Assembly: GCA_021812265.1 (NCBI GenBank)
Contig: JAKAOI010000017.1
Location: 1 to 10,874, forward strand
DNA from: Chloroflexota bacterium
GTDB lineage: Bacteria > Chloroflexota > Ktedonobacteria > Ktedonobacterales > JACDGC01
Length of the DNA stretch: 10,874 nucleotides
Reading direction: 5' to 3'
The notes under the pieces were generated by a model. It ran no database searches. It was given only the letters and a program-made list of their open reading frames with translations, and was not told where the DNA came from. Below, in pieces: positions 1 to 6,838 of the stretch (position 1 is its first letter; the number at the start of each line of letters is the position of its first letter). The position numbers were made by a program, and so were the translations under genes.

Positions 1-2
1 TC

Positions 3-620
3 TGTTTACCGGAAATTACCACACGGTTACAAGATTATCTCATTATAACCGCAAAACAACGCGGATATACCTTAACTATCCGCCCAATTTTACAATTTAT
101 TGCCGACCCCAAAATATCTTTGGGACAAACACAGGTAGAAGCCGTTTTTGACAATATCGGCGCACGGCAAAATGAACCCGCAAACACCAAAAATGCGGCC
201 CCTCAGGCAAACATTCAGGCAATTGAGCCGATAAACCCGAACGCAACTGCTATGATTTCACCTGAACAATCTGAACAGTTTGCCGCCGAGGCAGAAACGA
301 CGCTTACACCTGCGCGGGAAGCCGCAATACCGCACGCGGCGCTTTCGGAACGCGCCAGCCAAGGGTTTGGTAAAACCTATCGCTTGCAAAGTGAAATTAC
401 TCACATCGGCAGGCATTCAACAAATGATATAGTTATTAATAACCCGCGGGTTTCAAGGTATCACGCGGAAATTCGCTATGAACAAGGTCAATTCATTATA
501 TATGATATCAGCAGCACCAATGGGGTGCGCGTAAATAATCGGCGCGAAAAACAAACTATTTTAAAAAATGGTGATGTTTTAGCGTTTGGTCCTGTCAGTT
601 TTGTTTTTGAACGGAGGTAG
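3..620 (+). CDS. FhaA-like protein, DUF3662 plus FHA domain (5' partial)
   Basis: The reading frame is open from the left edge, so the start lies outside the window. Nucleotides 3 to about 155 encode a stretch rich in the pattern of the C-terminal half of DUF3662 (RGYTLTIRP, then ISLGQTQVEAVF), the N-terminal domain of actinobacterial FhaA. A low-complexity linker rich in Ala, Asn, Pro and Glu follows (about 160-370). A canonical FHA domain closes the protein (about 372-617), with the GR pair (IGRHS, Gly codon at 408), the SRYH signature and the STNG motif all intact, so phosphothreonine binding is expected. Known family role: FhaA-type proteins are substrates and readers of Ser/Thr kinases and help regulate peptidoglycan synthesis at the membrane. 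The stop codon lies 8 nt before the next gene, whose Shine-Dalgarno overlaps this gene's end, so the two are surely co-transcribed. A TTG at 120 could be mistaken for a start, but it is internal, because recognisable domain sequence precedes it. Confidence 0.9.
   Translation, partial: CLPEITTRLQDYLIITAKQRGYTLTIRPILQFIADPKISLGQTQVEAVFDNIGARQNEPANTKNAAPQANIQAIEPINPNATAMISPEQSEQFAAEAETTLTPAREAAIPHAALSERASQGFGKTYRLQSEITHIGRHSTNDIVINNPRVSRYHAEIRYEQGQFIIYDISSTNGVRVNNRREKQTILKNGDVLAFGPVSFVFERR
613..617 (+). promoter_or_regulatory. Shine-Dalgarno GGAGG for the FhaB-like gene
   Basis: GGAGG lies inside the last codons of the upstream gene, 11 nt before the ATG at 629. It fixes that start and suggests translational coupling of the two FHA genes. 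Confidence 0.8.
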
Positions 621-628
621 CGCAGCAT

Positions 629-1081
629 ATGGCAAGTGGGCTTACATTCGATCAGTTTCTGCTTATCTTACGCATAGCAATGATTGCGGTTTTGTATCTT
701 TTTATTCTTCAGGTTGTGCTGGTTTCCCGGCGTGATTTAAAATTTGCTGTTCAATATCAGTCTGCGCAGCCGGCTAAACAAATAATCGGCCACTTAACGG
801 TTATGGATAGCGGGACAACAAAATTAAATCCGGGAAAAAGATTCGATATTTTTACAGATATGACTCTAGGCCGGGGACCAACCAATACAGTTATTTTAGA
901 AAGCACGGTGGTTTCCGGAGAAAATACCCGTATCTATTACGAAAATAAATCATTATGGGTTGAAGATTTAGGCAGCAAAAACGGCACATTTGTAAACGAA
1001 CAGCGGTTAACCAGCCCGCGCGCGCTAAAATTAAATGATGTCGTTCGCGTTGGCGATGTGCGCTTTAAAGTAACCGCATAA
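629..1081 (+). CDS. FhaB-like membrane-anchored FHA-domain protein
   Basis: The 150-residue protein has one N-terminal membrane segment (about residues 9-33), a short basic and polar linker, and a C-terminal FHA domain (about 70-150). This is the size and architecture of FhaB-type proteins that sit beside rodA/pbpA and the Ser/Thr kinases in Actinobacteria, and similar pairs occur in Chloroflexota. Visible FHA motifs are LGR at 80-82 and GSKNGTFVN at 115-123. The middle signature reads VSGENTRI, so Ser96 is kept but the usual structural His of SxxH is Asn99. The domain is therefore probably folded, but its binding site deserves checking. The start at 629 is supported by GGAGG 11 nt upstream. 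It follows the FhaA-like gene by 8 nt and precedes the FtsW/RodA gene by about 130 nt. Likely role: a membrane-tethered phosphothreonine reader linking kinase signals to cell-wall or division machinery. Confidence 0.88.
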   Translation: MASGLTFDQFLLILRIAMIAVLYLFILQVVLVSRRDLKFAVQYQSAQPAKQIIGHLTVMDSGTTKLNPGKRFDIFTDMTLGRGPTNTVILESTVVSGENTRIYYENKSLWVEDLGSKNGTFVNEQRLTSPRALKLNDVVRVGDVRFKVTA

Positions 1082-1098
1082 CGTACATATTTTTGACG

Positions 1099-1131
1099 CG
1101 CAAGCATTTGCGACGCACGTTTCGATCGAAA
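1099..1131. repeat. Small hairpin and 12-bp perfect palindrome upstream of the FtsW/RodA gene
   Basis: CGCAA at 1099-1103 can pair with TTGCG at 1108-1112 around a GCAT loop. Directly after it, TTTCGATCGAAA at 1120-1131 is a perfect 12-bp palindrome. They lie in the 133-nt gap between the FhaB-like gene and the FtsW/RodA start. No -10/-35 pair or T-tract is obvious, so a protein-binding site or mRNA leader structure is possible but unproven. Confidence 0.35.
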
Positions 1132-1214
1132 ATGTTTGTATGGAATTTTCCGGCGGCAATCGGCGGGAATTGATGTATGTTTATTTATCCCAAATAGGAG
1201 GGCGGCAAAGCATT

Positions 1215-2591
1215 ATGAAACAAATACTGTCACGTATTGTGGATCTGCGCAATTACCGATGGAATGAACTGTTTTTGCTGATATTGCCAAGTGTGTTTAT
1301 TCTGCTCGGCATGTTGAATCTGCAATTCGTCAGCGTCAGCAATCAAGGAAAAGCTCCATCAGAAATTACGGTAAGTTCTTTGCCAGGTATTGATACATTA
1401 GGGCCTCAACTTCTGCTCATTGTGGCGCTGTTTGCTACGCATATTATTTTATCTTGGCTTATCCCAAAAGCAGATCAAACGTTGCTGCCGATTACCGGCA
1501 TGCTCAGCGCGCTGGGCGTTCTTATGGCTACCCGGCTCGGCCCTGCGCTGCCATACCCAATTCCGGTCTTAGGTTATCGTCAATTAATTTGGGTTATTAT
1601 TGGGCTTGTTTTTTGTATTGGCACAGTTTGGTTTACACGCTCGATTAAATGGCTGAGCCGCTATAAATACACTTGGGCAGCTGCCGGTATTATTCTTGTG
1701 CTTATATCATTGTTTCACTCTTTGCGGGTAAAAAACTTCAACTCACCAACACACGATCAGTTGAACTTGGGGTTTGGTGGTGTTGTATTTCAGCCATCTG
1801 AATTGCTAAAATTATGCTTGGTTATTTTTTTTGCAGCGTATTTAAGTGAAAATCGTGAAATGCTTGCGCTTGGCGGCAAAAAAATAGGGCCGATACACAT
1901 TCCGCCGCTTCGGCAATCTGCTCCGTTGATAGCAATATTACTTATTTCACTGCTGCTTTTTCTGGGTTTGCGCGAATTAGGCGTGGCGTTGCTGATTTTT
2001 GGCATTTTCGTTTCTATGATTTATATCGCCACAAATAAAATGTCGTATGTCCTCTATTCATTGGGCTTTTTTGCCGGCGGCTCTATCATCGCCTATAATT
2101 TGCTCGGCTATATTCGCGATAGAGTTGCTATTGTAGCAAACGCTTTTTTGCCGGCATACGCCAATAGCACAAGCTTTCAAATTGTGCAAGGTTTAATTGC
2201 CCTCGGAGCCGGCGGTCTTTTTGGGCAAGGCTTGGGACAAGGGTATCCCTATTTTGTTCCTGCAGTGCAAACCGACTACGTCGCCGCCGCGGTAGGTGAG
2301 GAATTTGGCATGATGGGGTTGTTTGCTCTGCTTGCCATTATGTTGTTGTTAATATATCGTGGCTTTCGCATAGCAATGCGCTCGCGCAGTGTATTTGAGC
2401 AATTGCTGGGCGCCGGTTTAAGCAGCATTTTTGCAATTCAAACAATTGTTATTTTGGCGGGAAATTTAAAATTAATGCCGCTTACCGGCATACCGCTGCC
2501 GTTTATTACCTACGGCGGCAGTTCGGTTATTATCAATTTTATTATGGTTGGCCTGTTGCTGCGCCTCTCGACTCCGGAAGAAAACGCCTAA
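1215..2591 (+). CDS. FtsW/RodA/SpoVE family peptidoglycan glycosyltransferase
   Basis: This is a SEDS-family integral membrane protein of 458 residues with about ten hydrophobic segments. Such enzymes polymerise lipid II into glycan strands with a partner class B PBP, either at the septum (FtsW) or along the side wall (RodA). Diagnostic motifs are GFGGVVFQPSELLK (residues about 186-199), GGLFGQGLGQG (about 333-343), VQTDYVAAAVGEEFG (about 351-365), where the Asp matches the essential residue of the fourth extracellular loop, and LTGIPLPFITYGGSS (about 423-437). The ATG at 1215 is preferred because AGGAGG lies 13 nt upstream at 1196-1201. An in-frame ATG at 1140 would add 25 poorly conserved residues and has no ribosome site. 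The gene lies in line with two FHA genes, an order where the SEDS protein is usually called RodA in Actinobacteria; sequence alone does not separate RodA from FtsW. The usual downstream PBP is absent. Confidence 0.93.
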   Translation: MKQILSRIVDLRNYRWNELFLLILPSVFILLGMLNLQFVSVSNQGKAPSEITVSSLPGIDTLGPQLLLIVALFATHIILSWLIPKADQTLLPITGMLSALGVLMATRLGPALPYPIPVLGYRQLIWVIIGLVFCIGTVWFTRSIKWLSRYKYTWAAAGIILVLISLFHSLRVKNFNSPTHDQLNLGFGGVVFQPSELLKLCLVIFFAAYLSENREMLALGGKKIGPIHIPPLRQSAPLIAILLISLLLFLGLRELGVALLIFGIFVSMIYIATNKMSYVLYSLGFFAGGSIIAYNLLGYIRDRVAIVANAFLPAYANSTSFQIVQGLIALGAGGLFGQGLGQGYPYFVPAVQTDYVAAAVGEEFGMMGLFALLAIMLLLIYRGFRIAMRSRSVFEQLLGAGLSSIFAIQTIVILAGNLKLMPLTGIPLPFITYGGSSVIINFIMVGLLLRLSTPEENA

Positions 2592-2625
2592 TGCGCCGCA
2601 AGCAAAATCACACAAAAAAATCTCG

Positions 2626-2679
2626 AAAGCGCGCAAAAAAATACACCGGCAACGCGCTTTTAGTGAACGCCGGTCTTTT
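2626..2679 (+). terminator. Terminator candidate with an interleaved alternative hairpin
   Basis: ACCGGC at 2645-2650 pairs with GCCGGT at 2669-2674 and is followed by CTTTTT, a weak Rho-independent terminator for the FtsW/RodA transcript. A second stem, AAAGCGCG (2626-2633) with CGCGCTTT (2653-2660), has the 5' arm of the first stem in its loop, so the two are interleaved. They would either form a pseudoknot or compete. This arrangement could make readthrough into the GlsB-like gene conditional. The pairing is read directly from the sequence; the function is inferred. Confidence 0.5.
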
Positions 2680-2715
2680 TGAAATAAAAAATATTTGTCA
2701 GGAACAGTAGCGCTT

Positions 2716-3048
2716 ATGATGATAGCCGCAATAACGTATAACGTTAATTTATTTACCGCCTGTTTCTTTTGGGCGTTTTCCGGAATGATTGCCGGCACAA
2801 TTGCCAATTTTGTGGTTCGCGGCCGCGGCGGATGCATTTTTGGCAATATCTTCCTTGGGTTAGTCGGCGCGTTGGTGGCGACAGTTCTTATCAATGTATT
2901 TTTACAGCAAAAAAATGTAACCCTGGATTTTTTTGAAACAACTGTAATCGCCAGTGTTGCCTCAACCCTTATTGCCTATATTTTTCATACAGCGCGCAAA
3001 GCCGAAAGCAAATATCAGCAAAAACTTATGGAAAAACCGCCGCGCTAA
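2716..3048 (+). CDS. GlsB/YeaQ/YmgE family stress-response membrane protein
   Basis: A small 110-residue, strongly hydrophobic protein with about three membrane segments. The core GMIAGTIANFVVRGRGG, then NIFLGLVGALVATVL, matches the transglycosylase-associated (Transgly_assoc, PF04226) family, in which a GxxAG...RGxGG turn is followed by a glycine-rich helix and a C-terminal helix ending in a basic tail (here HTARKAESKYQQ). Family members are small stress-associated inner-membrane proteins of unknown biochemical role; the transglycosylase name is historical and not evidence of enzyme activity. The second half is somewhat longer than in typical 80-90 residue members. I chose the ATG at 2716 because AGGAA lies 11 nt upstream (2700-2704); ATG 2719 is equally possible. 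A TTG at 2695 would lie upstream of that ribosome site. The gene follows a terminator-like structure and converges with the chemoreceptor gene. Confidence 0.8.
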   Translation: MMIAAITYNVNLFTACFFWAFSGMIAGTIANFVVRGRGGCIFGNIFLGLVGALVATVLINVFLQQKNVTLDFFETTVIASVASTLIAYIFHTARKAESKYQQKLMEKPPR

Positions 3049-3054
3049 GCGGAT

Positions 3055-3098
3055 GCGCCGCTATTTGCGCATGCGTATGCTGCTGAAAATAACGGCGC
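3055..3098. terminator. Strong stem-loop between convergent genes
   Basis: GCGCCG (3055-3060) pairs with CGGCGC (3093-3098). After one C/A mismatch, TATTT (3062-3066) pairs with AAATA (3087-3091), and an inner GCAT/ATGC helix (3069-3072 with 3077-3080) can form. It begins 7 nt after the GlsB-like stop and 20 nt beyond the chemoreceptor stop on the other strand, so it could end both transcripts. Neither strand has a good T-tract after the stem, so it may act as an RNA 3'-end stabiliser rather than a classical terminator. Confidence 0.45.
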
Positions 3099-3118
3099 AG
3101 GGATTATATGCTTATGTA

Positions 3119-4843
3119 TCAGGCAGCGTTTACCTGTGAATCAAATTCATTTTGTGAGCGCTGCTCATCTGCCTCCAACAATTTATCTGGCTCTGGATTT
3201 TTTTCCACCCAGTGAAATATAACCGAAGCATGATATAAATCTTGGGAAATACCGCTGATGCTTTGAGAATGCGAAGTAATATATTCAACTTTTTCATTCA
3301 TGGCAACCGTTGCAGAAGATACCTGTTCAGATGCGGCGCTGTTTTCCACACCGACACTTGCCGCGGTAGAAATTGCTGCGTTTACCTTTGCCGCATTTTG
3401 TGTAATATTTATTGCTTGCTGCTCTGATCCGCCAACCCGATGCAGCGCATATTCTACCTGATCGACGCCAGATTCCATTGCGGTAACCGCGCCTTGCGTT
3501 TCATTTTGCACTTCTTTAATAATCGTTGCAATTTCACGCGCCGCGCCGCCAGAACGTTCAGCGAGTTTGCGGATTTCATCAGCCACCACTGCAAAGCTTC
3601 GGCCATGTTCACCGGCGCGCGCGGCGACAATAGCTGCGTTGAGCGACAGCAGCTCGGTTTGGTCTGCCAATTCATCAATTGTTTGAATAATAGAGCCAAT
3701 TTCGGTTGAGCGTTTCCCTAACGCGCGAACTCTCAGTGAAGATTGATTTATAGCTTGTTTTAAAGAACGAATAACATCGAGCGCCTCTTTGGTGTCTTTA
3801 TTCATTCGTAAAGCTTCATTATTCAATTTTTCCACTTCGTGCGCTGCTCTGCGTAAATTTTTACTCTGTTCATGTGCGCCGGTTGCAACCTGCTCAATGG
3901 CAGAAGCAACCTGATGCGACGCTTCATTTGTATGTTCGGTGAAAACAACAATATCTTTTGTCTTAACCGTCAACTGCAAACTCAAATCTGTAACATGTCC
4001 AACAAGAATGCGCACCTTAACAATAGTTTCACATAACTGTTCAATTAATCTGCCAATGACGTTATTGCCTTTCCAAAGCATAAGCGTTTCATCAACATCA
4101 CTCAATTCACCTTGCGACATTTTCTCCAAAACCGCGTATATCAAGTGCAGCGGCTTGGTAATAGTATTATTTAATATTTCCGCGAAGAAAACCGCGCCCA
4201 ATGTTATGACGATACCCAATAAAATTATCAGCCAAAACAAATTATTGATTGCAGAAGAAATATCCGATTCTGCAGAATTCGTTTGCAATAATAAAACTGC
4301 GGTAAGTTTGACCAGATTTTGTTGTAGAGTATTTTCATTGCCGATCATTTGACCATATAACCCAATAAGTTGCGCTTGCGTCGGGTTAGCGCCGCCGGAT
4401 AGGGCGTTTTGCAGCGATGTTACGCTATTCAGCCAATTATGCGCCACAGTTTCTGTTTGATGAAATTGTTTTTGTGTTTGTGCGTTTATCTGCAATGTGG
4501 CAAAATGACTCACCGCCGCATTCATTGCAGTTTCCGTTGTTTGCAATGTTTGATTCATTGTAGACGAATAGCCCAAAGAACTATTCATCGCCTGTGTAAG
4601 GTTCAGGGTAATTGTTAAACTATCAGCGCGCATTGCCGCAATATCATTGGCGCCTATCATATCGTTTTGAACAATCCCTGCATTGATTGATTTTATTTGT
4701 ATATCTTTTTGAATCACTACCGCGCCGGTAATGAGAAACACAATAAAAATATATACAACAGCGCTTCTCACCCTTGCCGAGATCGCCATATTATTCAAAA
4801 GCGTAAATGCTTTTTGCTGAATCAGCTGTAAATAACCCACCAT
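3119..4843 (-). CDS. Methyl-accepting chemotaxis protein (transmembrane, HAMP)
   Basis: The 574-residue receptor has a short cytoplasmic N-terminus, a first membrane helix (about 28-45), an extracytoplasmic helical sensor rich in Gln, Asn and Thr (about 46-199, four-helix-bundle-like), a second membrane helix (about 201-223), a HAMP domain (about 224-278, TKPLHLI then [12 protein letters not shown]) and a long coiled-coil signalling domain (about 285-545). The hairpin tip around 386-428 reads [15 protein letters not shown] then [19 protein letters not shown], clearly the MCP signature, which docks CheA and CheW. Two tip positions differ from the enteric consensus: Glu397 replaces Asn in QTN, and Val406 replaces Glu in AAIEAAR. 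No C-terminal CheR-tethering pentapeptide is visible. The start has TAGGAGGT 11 nt upstream. The gene lies 92 bp downstream of a histidine kinase on the same strand with no clear terminator between. No CheA, CheW, CheB or CheR gene is in the window. Ligand unknown. Confidence 0.95.
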   Translation of the reverse strand: MVGYLQLIQQKAFTLLNNMAISARVRSAVVYIFIVFLITGAVVIQKDIQIKSINAGIVQNDMIGANDIAAMRADSLTITLNLTQAMNSSLGYSSTMNQTLQTTETAMNAAVSHFATLQINAQTQKQFHQTETVAHNWLNSVTSLQNALSGGANPTQAQLIGLYGQMIGNENTLQQNLVKLTAVLLLQTNSAESDISSAINNLFWLIILLGIVITLGAVFFAEILNNTITKPLHLIYAVLEKMSQGELSDVDETLMLWKGNNVIGRLIEQLCETIVKVRILVGHVTDLSLQLTVKTKDIVVFTEHTNEASHQVASAIEQVATGAHEQSKNLRRAAHEVEKLNNEALRMNKDTKEALDVIRSLKQAINQSSLRVRALGKRSTEIGSIIQTIDELADQTELLSLNAAIVAARAGEHGRSFAVVADEIRKLAERSGGAAREIATIIKEVQNETQGAVTAMESGVDQVEYALHRVGGSEQQAINITQNAAKVNAAISTAASVGVENSAASEQVSSATVAMNEKVEYITSHSQSISGISQDLYHASVIFHWVEKNPEPDKLLEADEQRSQNEFDSQVNAA

Positions 4844-4854
4844 GGCGCAATTGT

Positions 4855-4888
4855 ACCTCCTATAAAGTCGGGGTTGCTTAAACTTTAT
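4855..4888 (-). promoter_or_regulatory. Chemoreceptor Shine-Dalgarno with an abutting inverted repeat
   Basis: On the minus strand TAGGAGGT (4862-4855) is a near-perfect ribosome site. ATAAAGT (4888-4882) can pair with ACTTTAT (4868-4862), forming a 7-bp stem with a 13-nt loop that ends on the first base of that site. The stem could tune access of ribosomes or stabilise the mRNA 5' side. The pairing is seen; the function is a guess. Confidence 0.4.
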
Positions 4889-4935
4889 TATCGGAACATA
4901 CTACAATTACATGAGAGTTTTTTTATTGATATTGT

Positions 4936-6537
4936 TCAATCAAATTGAACCGGTAAAAGCATTGGCGTCAAAGCGTTTTCCATCCGCGGCAGCCCCATTG
5001 AAAATACCGAGCCTCTGCCGAGTTCACTTTCTACCCAAATTTTACCGCCATGCGCCTTTACGATAGCGTTACAGATAAACAACCCTAAACCGGCGCCTTG
5101 AGTTTTTCGTGTTAAATCATTATCAGCGCGGTAAAATCGCTCAAATATCCGCTCTTTTTCAGTTTCAGAAATGCCGGATCCTTTATCAATAACACTAATG
5201 ATCACGCTATCACCGGTAAATTTTCCCTCAATAATAATCGTAGCAGATTTATCAGAATGTTTATGCGCGTTATCAATAAAATTTGTGACAACTTCTTCAA
5301 TCAATATATCATCAGCGTATATTTGCGGAATGTTTTTAGGTATGCGTGTCACTATTTTGCGGTCCGGTTCGCGAGCCTGAAACCTTCTGGCGCACGTTAG
5401 AATGATAGTTTCAGGTTGTATTTGTTGCAGATTCATGGAAATTTTACCCGCTTGAATACGTGATGCGTATAAAATATTTTTAATAATATGACTTAAACGA
5501 TCTGCTTCTTCGTCAATTGCTCGCATGCGTTCGCTGATTGTATCGGCATCCCATTGCGCGCGCAGTTGCGCAAAAGTTGAAGCATACCCCTTAATAATTG
5601 CTATGGGGGTTTGCAGTTCATGCGATACAATAGAGATTAAGGTTGATGTAAGTATTTCATGCTCTTTTTGCCGGGCAATATCTCTCACATTCATAACAGC
5701 GCTGACAGGAAGACCCTCATCAGAGATTACAGCGGAGGCCGTAACAGATACCGTTAATTTTGAGCCATCCCGGGTATATATATATATTTCACGTCCCTGT
5801 ATCACCTCACAGGTTGCAAGCGCTTCCATAAGCGGACACCTTTCCAGTCCAAGGGGGCGCCCGCTCATATCTTCCGGCCGCAAAATATCATAATAAAACT
5901 GCCCAGTTATTTCTTCGGCTTGGCGATGGATCATCAACTCCATAGCAGGATTGCATCCGGTTACTCGCAAATCGGCGTCCACCGTTAAAATGCCGTCGCC
6001 GCTATACAAATAAGTCATCCTAAATTGGTCACGCTGCTCACGCAGATCTCTGTTTTGCAACGCAACAGCAACTGTTGTGGAAAGTGAGGCAAGAAATGCG
6101 GCGGATGCTGCCGGATGATTCAATGGAGATTTACGCAAGGCGCCAACAGGCCCCAATACCGCCAACACACCGATATTCCTGTCATCATACATCAAATTCA
6201 TCGCTATCACTTCTTCATCGTTTGGCCCAGTAGTTAACGCAATGGATTGCGGCCATTGCTCCGGTGGAATCTCTTTAACAAATACCGCAGATTCTGTGAA
6301 ACGCAACAAAGGAACCAGCCACTGCGCAAATTTTTTTGTGTCAGCCAGCGCCATACCCCGGCATGTTACCAACCCGCTTGGCGCGCCGGGTTGCGGAACT
6401 AAAATTAATGCGCACGCCTGCTGTTGCAGTGTCAGCAAGGCAGCGTCCATAGCGGCGTCTAGCGGATCATTCTTCAAATAACCGCTGCGAAATTGAGTTT
6501 TGCGCGGCGCATTTTGAGGCGCAGGATGGCTGCTCAC
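4936..6537 (-). CDS. GAF-PAS sensor histidine kinase (soluble, orphan)
   Basis: The 533-residue protein has no membrane segment. Residues about 25-162 form a GAF-like sensor region. A PAS/PAC domain follows at about 172-288 (GDGILTVDADLRVTGCNPAM, then REIYIYTRDGSKL in the PAC part). HisKA carries the phospho-acceptor His306 in VSHELQTP. The HATPase domain shows the N box (NFIDNAHKHS, 419-428), G1 (DKGSGI, 451-456), the F box (RIFERFYR, 463-470) and G2 (GAGLGLF, 481-487), so it should be an active kinase. The start is GTG at 6537, supported by GAGG 7 nt upstream (complement of 6545-6548). The last coding bases and stop form a 7-bp inverted repeat (4934-4940 with 4944-4950). There is no response regulator gene next to it. 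It may be co-transcribed with the chemoreceptor gene 92 bp downstream. The signal is unknown; a cytoplasmic or small-molecule cue is likely, given the GAF and PAS domains. Confidence 0.93.
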   Translation of the reverse strand: MSSHPAPQNAPRKTQFRSGYLKNDPLDAAMDAALLTLQQQACALILVPQPGAPSGLVTCRGMALADTKKFAQWLVPLLRFTESAVFVKEIPPEQWPQSIALTTGPNDEEVIAMNLMYDDRNIGVLAVLGPVGALRKSPLNHPAASAAFLASLSTTVAVALQNRDLREQRDQFRMTYLYSGDGILTVDADLRVTGCNPAMELMIHRQAEEITGQFYYDILRPEDMSGRPLGLERCPLMEALATCEVIQGREIYIYTRDGSKLTVSVTASAVISDEGLPVSAVMNVRDIARQKEHEILTSTLISIVSHELQTPIAIIKGYASTFAQLRAQWDADTISERMRAIDEEADRLSHIIKNILYASRIQAGKISMNLQQIQPETIILTCARRFQAREPDRKIVTRIPKNIPQIYADDILIEEVVTNFIDNAHKHSDKSATIIIEGKFTGDSVIISVIDKGSGISETEKERIFERFYRADNDLTRKTQGAGLGLFICNAIVKAHGGKIWVESELGRGSVFSMGLPRMENALTPMLLPVQFD

Positions 6538-6759
6538 AAAAAAACCTCATCAATAAAAAAAATAACATCGGCGCCATATTAATCAACGCCGCTATATATT
6601 TTATATTACATTCACGAAAATAACATAAAATCACAAAATATTCCCCAATTTTTGAATACTGCATATTGCTTGTGCGTTTGGGAAATTTCCTCTTGCTTTA
6701 ACCGGAATTACCGCCTTTGTCGGCGGATTTTTGCTGCGCATAAAAAACGCTTGATACAC
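6538..6759. other. Divergent intergenic region upstream of the histidine kinase gene
   Basis: No credible gene here. The half next to the kinase is very AT-rich. On the minus strand CGGCG/CGCCG (6591-6587 with 6573-6569) can form a hairpin, followed by a run of eight T (6562-6555) just before the kinase ribosome site, a possible but weak attenuator. GGAAATTTCC at 6681-6690 is a perfect 10-bp palindrome. On the plus strand CCGCC/GGCGG (6711-6715 with 6722-6726) is followed by ATTTTT and resembles a small terminator with no gene before it. I could not choose a single convincing kinase promoter. Confidence 0.4.
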
Positions 6760-6789
6760 TTGCCCAAAAAGACTGAATCATGGTATGAT
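6760..6789 (+). promoter_or_regulatory. Sigma-70-type promoter for the Rrf2-sufC unit
   Basis: TTGCCC (6760-6765) and TATGAT (6784-6789) are separated by 18 nt. A TG dinucleotide one base before the -10 makes it an extended -10 promoter. AATCAT/ATGATT (6776-6781 with 6785-6790) is an inverted repeat laid over the -10, which may be a regulator site or chance. Expected transcription start is near 6796, about 43 nt before the ATG. Confidence 0.6.
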
Positions 6790-6791
6790 TA

Positions 6792-6814
6792 ATTCTGAGT
6801 GAGTTACTCGGATT
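6792..6814 (+). promoter_or_regulatory. Candidate Rrf2/IscR-type operator
   Basis: The half-sites ATTCTGAGT (6792-6800) and ACTCGGATT (6806-6814) form an imperfect palindrome (7 of 9 positions complementary) around a 5-nt spacer. It covers the expected transcription start of the Rrf2 gene. Size, symmetry and the GAGT...ACTCGGAT character recall the long palindromes bound by IscR-like Rrf2 dimers. Autorepression is the natural inference, but no second site in the window confirms it. Confidence 0.5.
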
Positions 6815-6838
6815 AAGAATAACATAAGGTCCGCGTTT

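Noticed and set aside
1140..1214. N-terminal extension of the FtsW/RodA protein to ATG 1140
   Set aside because: There is no ribosome site before 1140, while AGGAGG precedes the ATG at 1215; the extra residues do not resemble the family.
2472..2894. A 140-residue minus-strand frame across the end of the FtsW/RodA gene and into the GlsB-like gene
   Set aside because: It is antisense to two genes with clear family motifs and shows none of its own.
4934..4950. Hairpin GTTCAAT/ATTGAAC at the kinase stop as a terminator
   Set aside because: On the minus strand the bases after the stem are A-rich, not T-rich, so it does not look like a Rho-independent terminator.
5776..5787. Alternating TA run as a repeat or regulatory element
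   Set aside because: It lies inside the kinase gene and simply encodes the Ile-Tyr-Ile-Tyr strand of the PAS/PAC region.
6467..6664. A 65-residue minus-strand frame over the histidine kinase start
   Set aside because: It overlaps the kinase start in another frame, lacks a ribosome site, and its composition follows AT-rich intergenic DNA.
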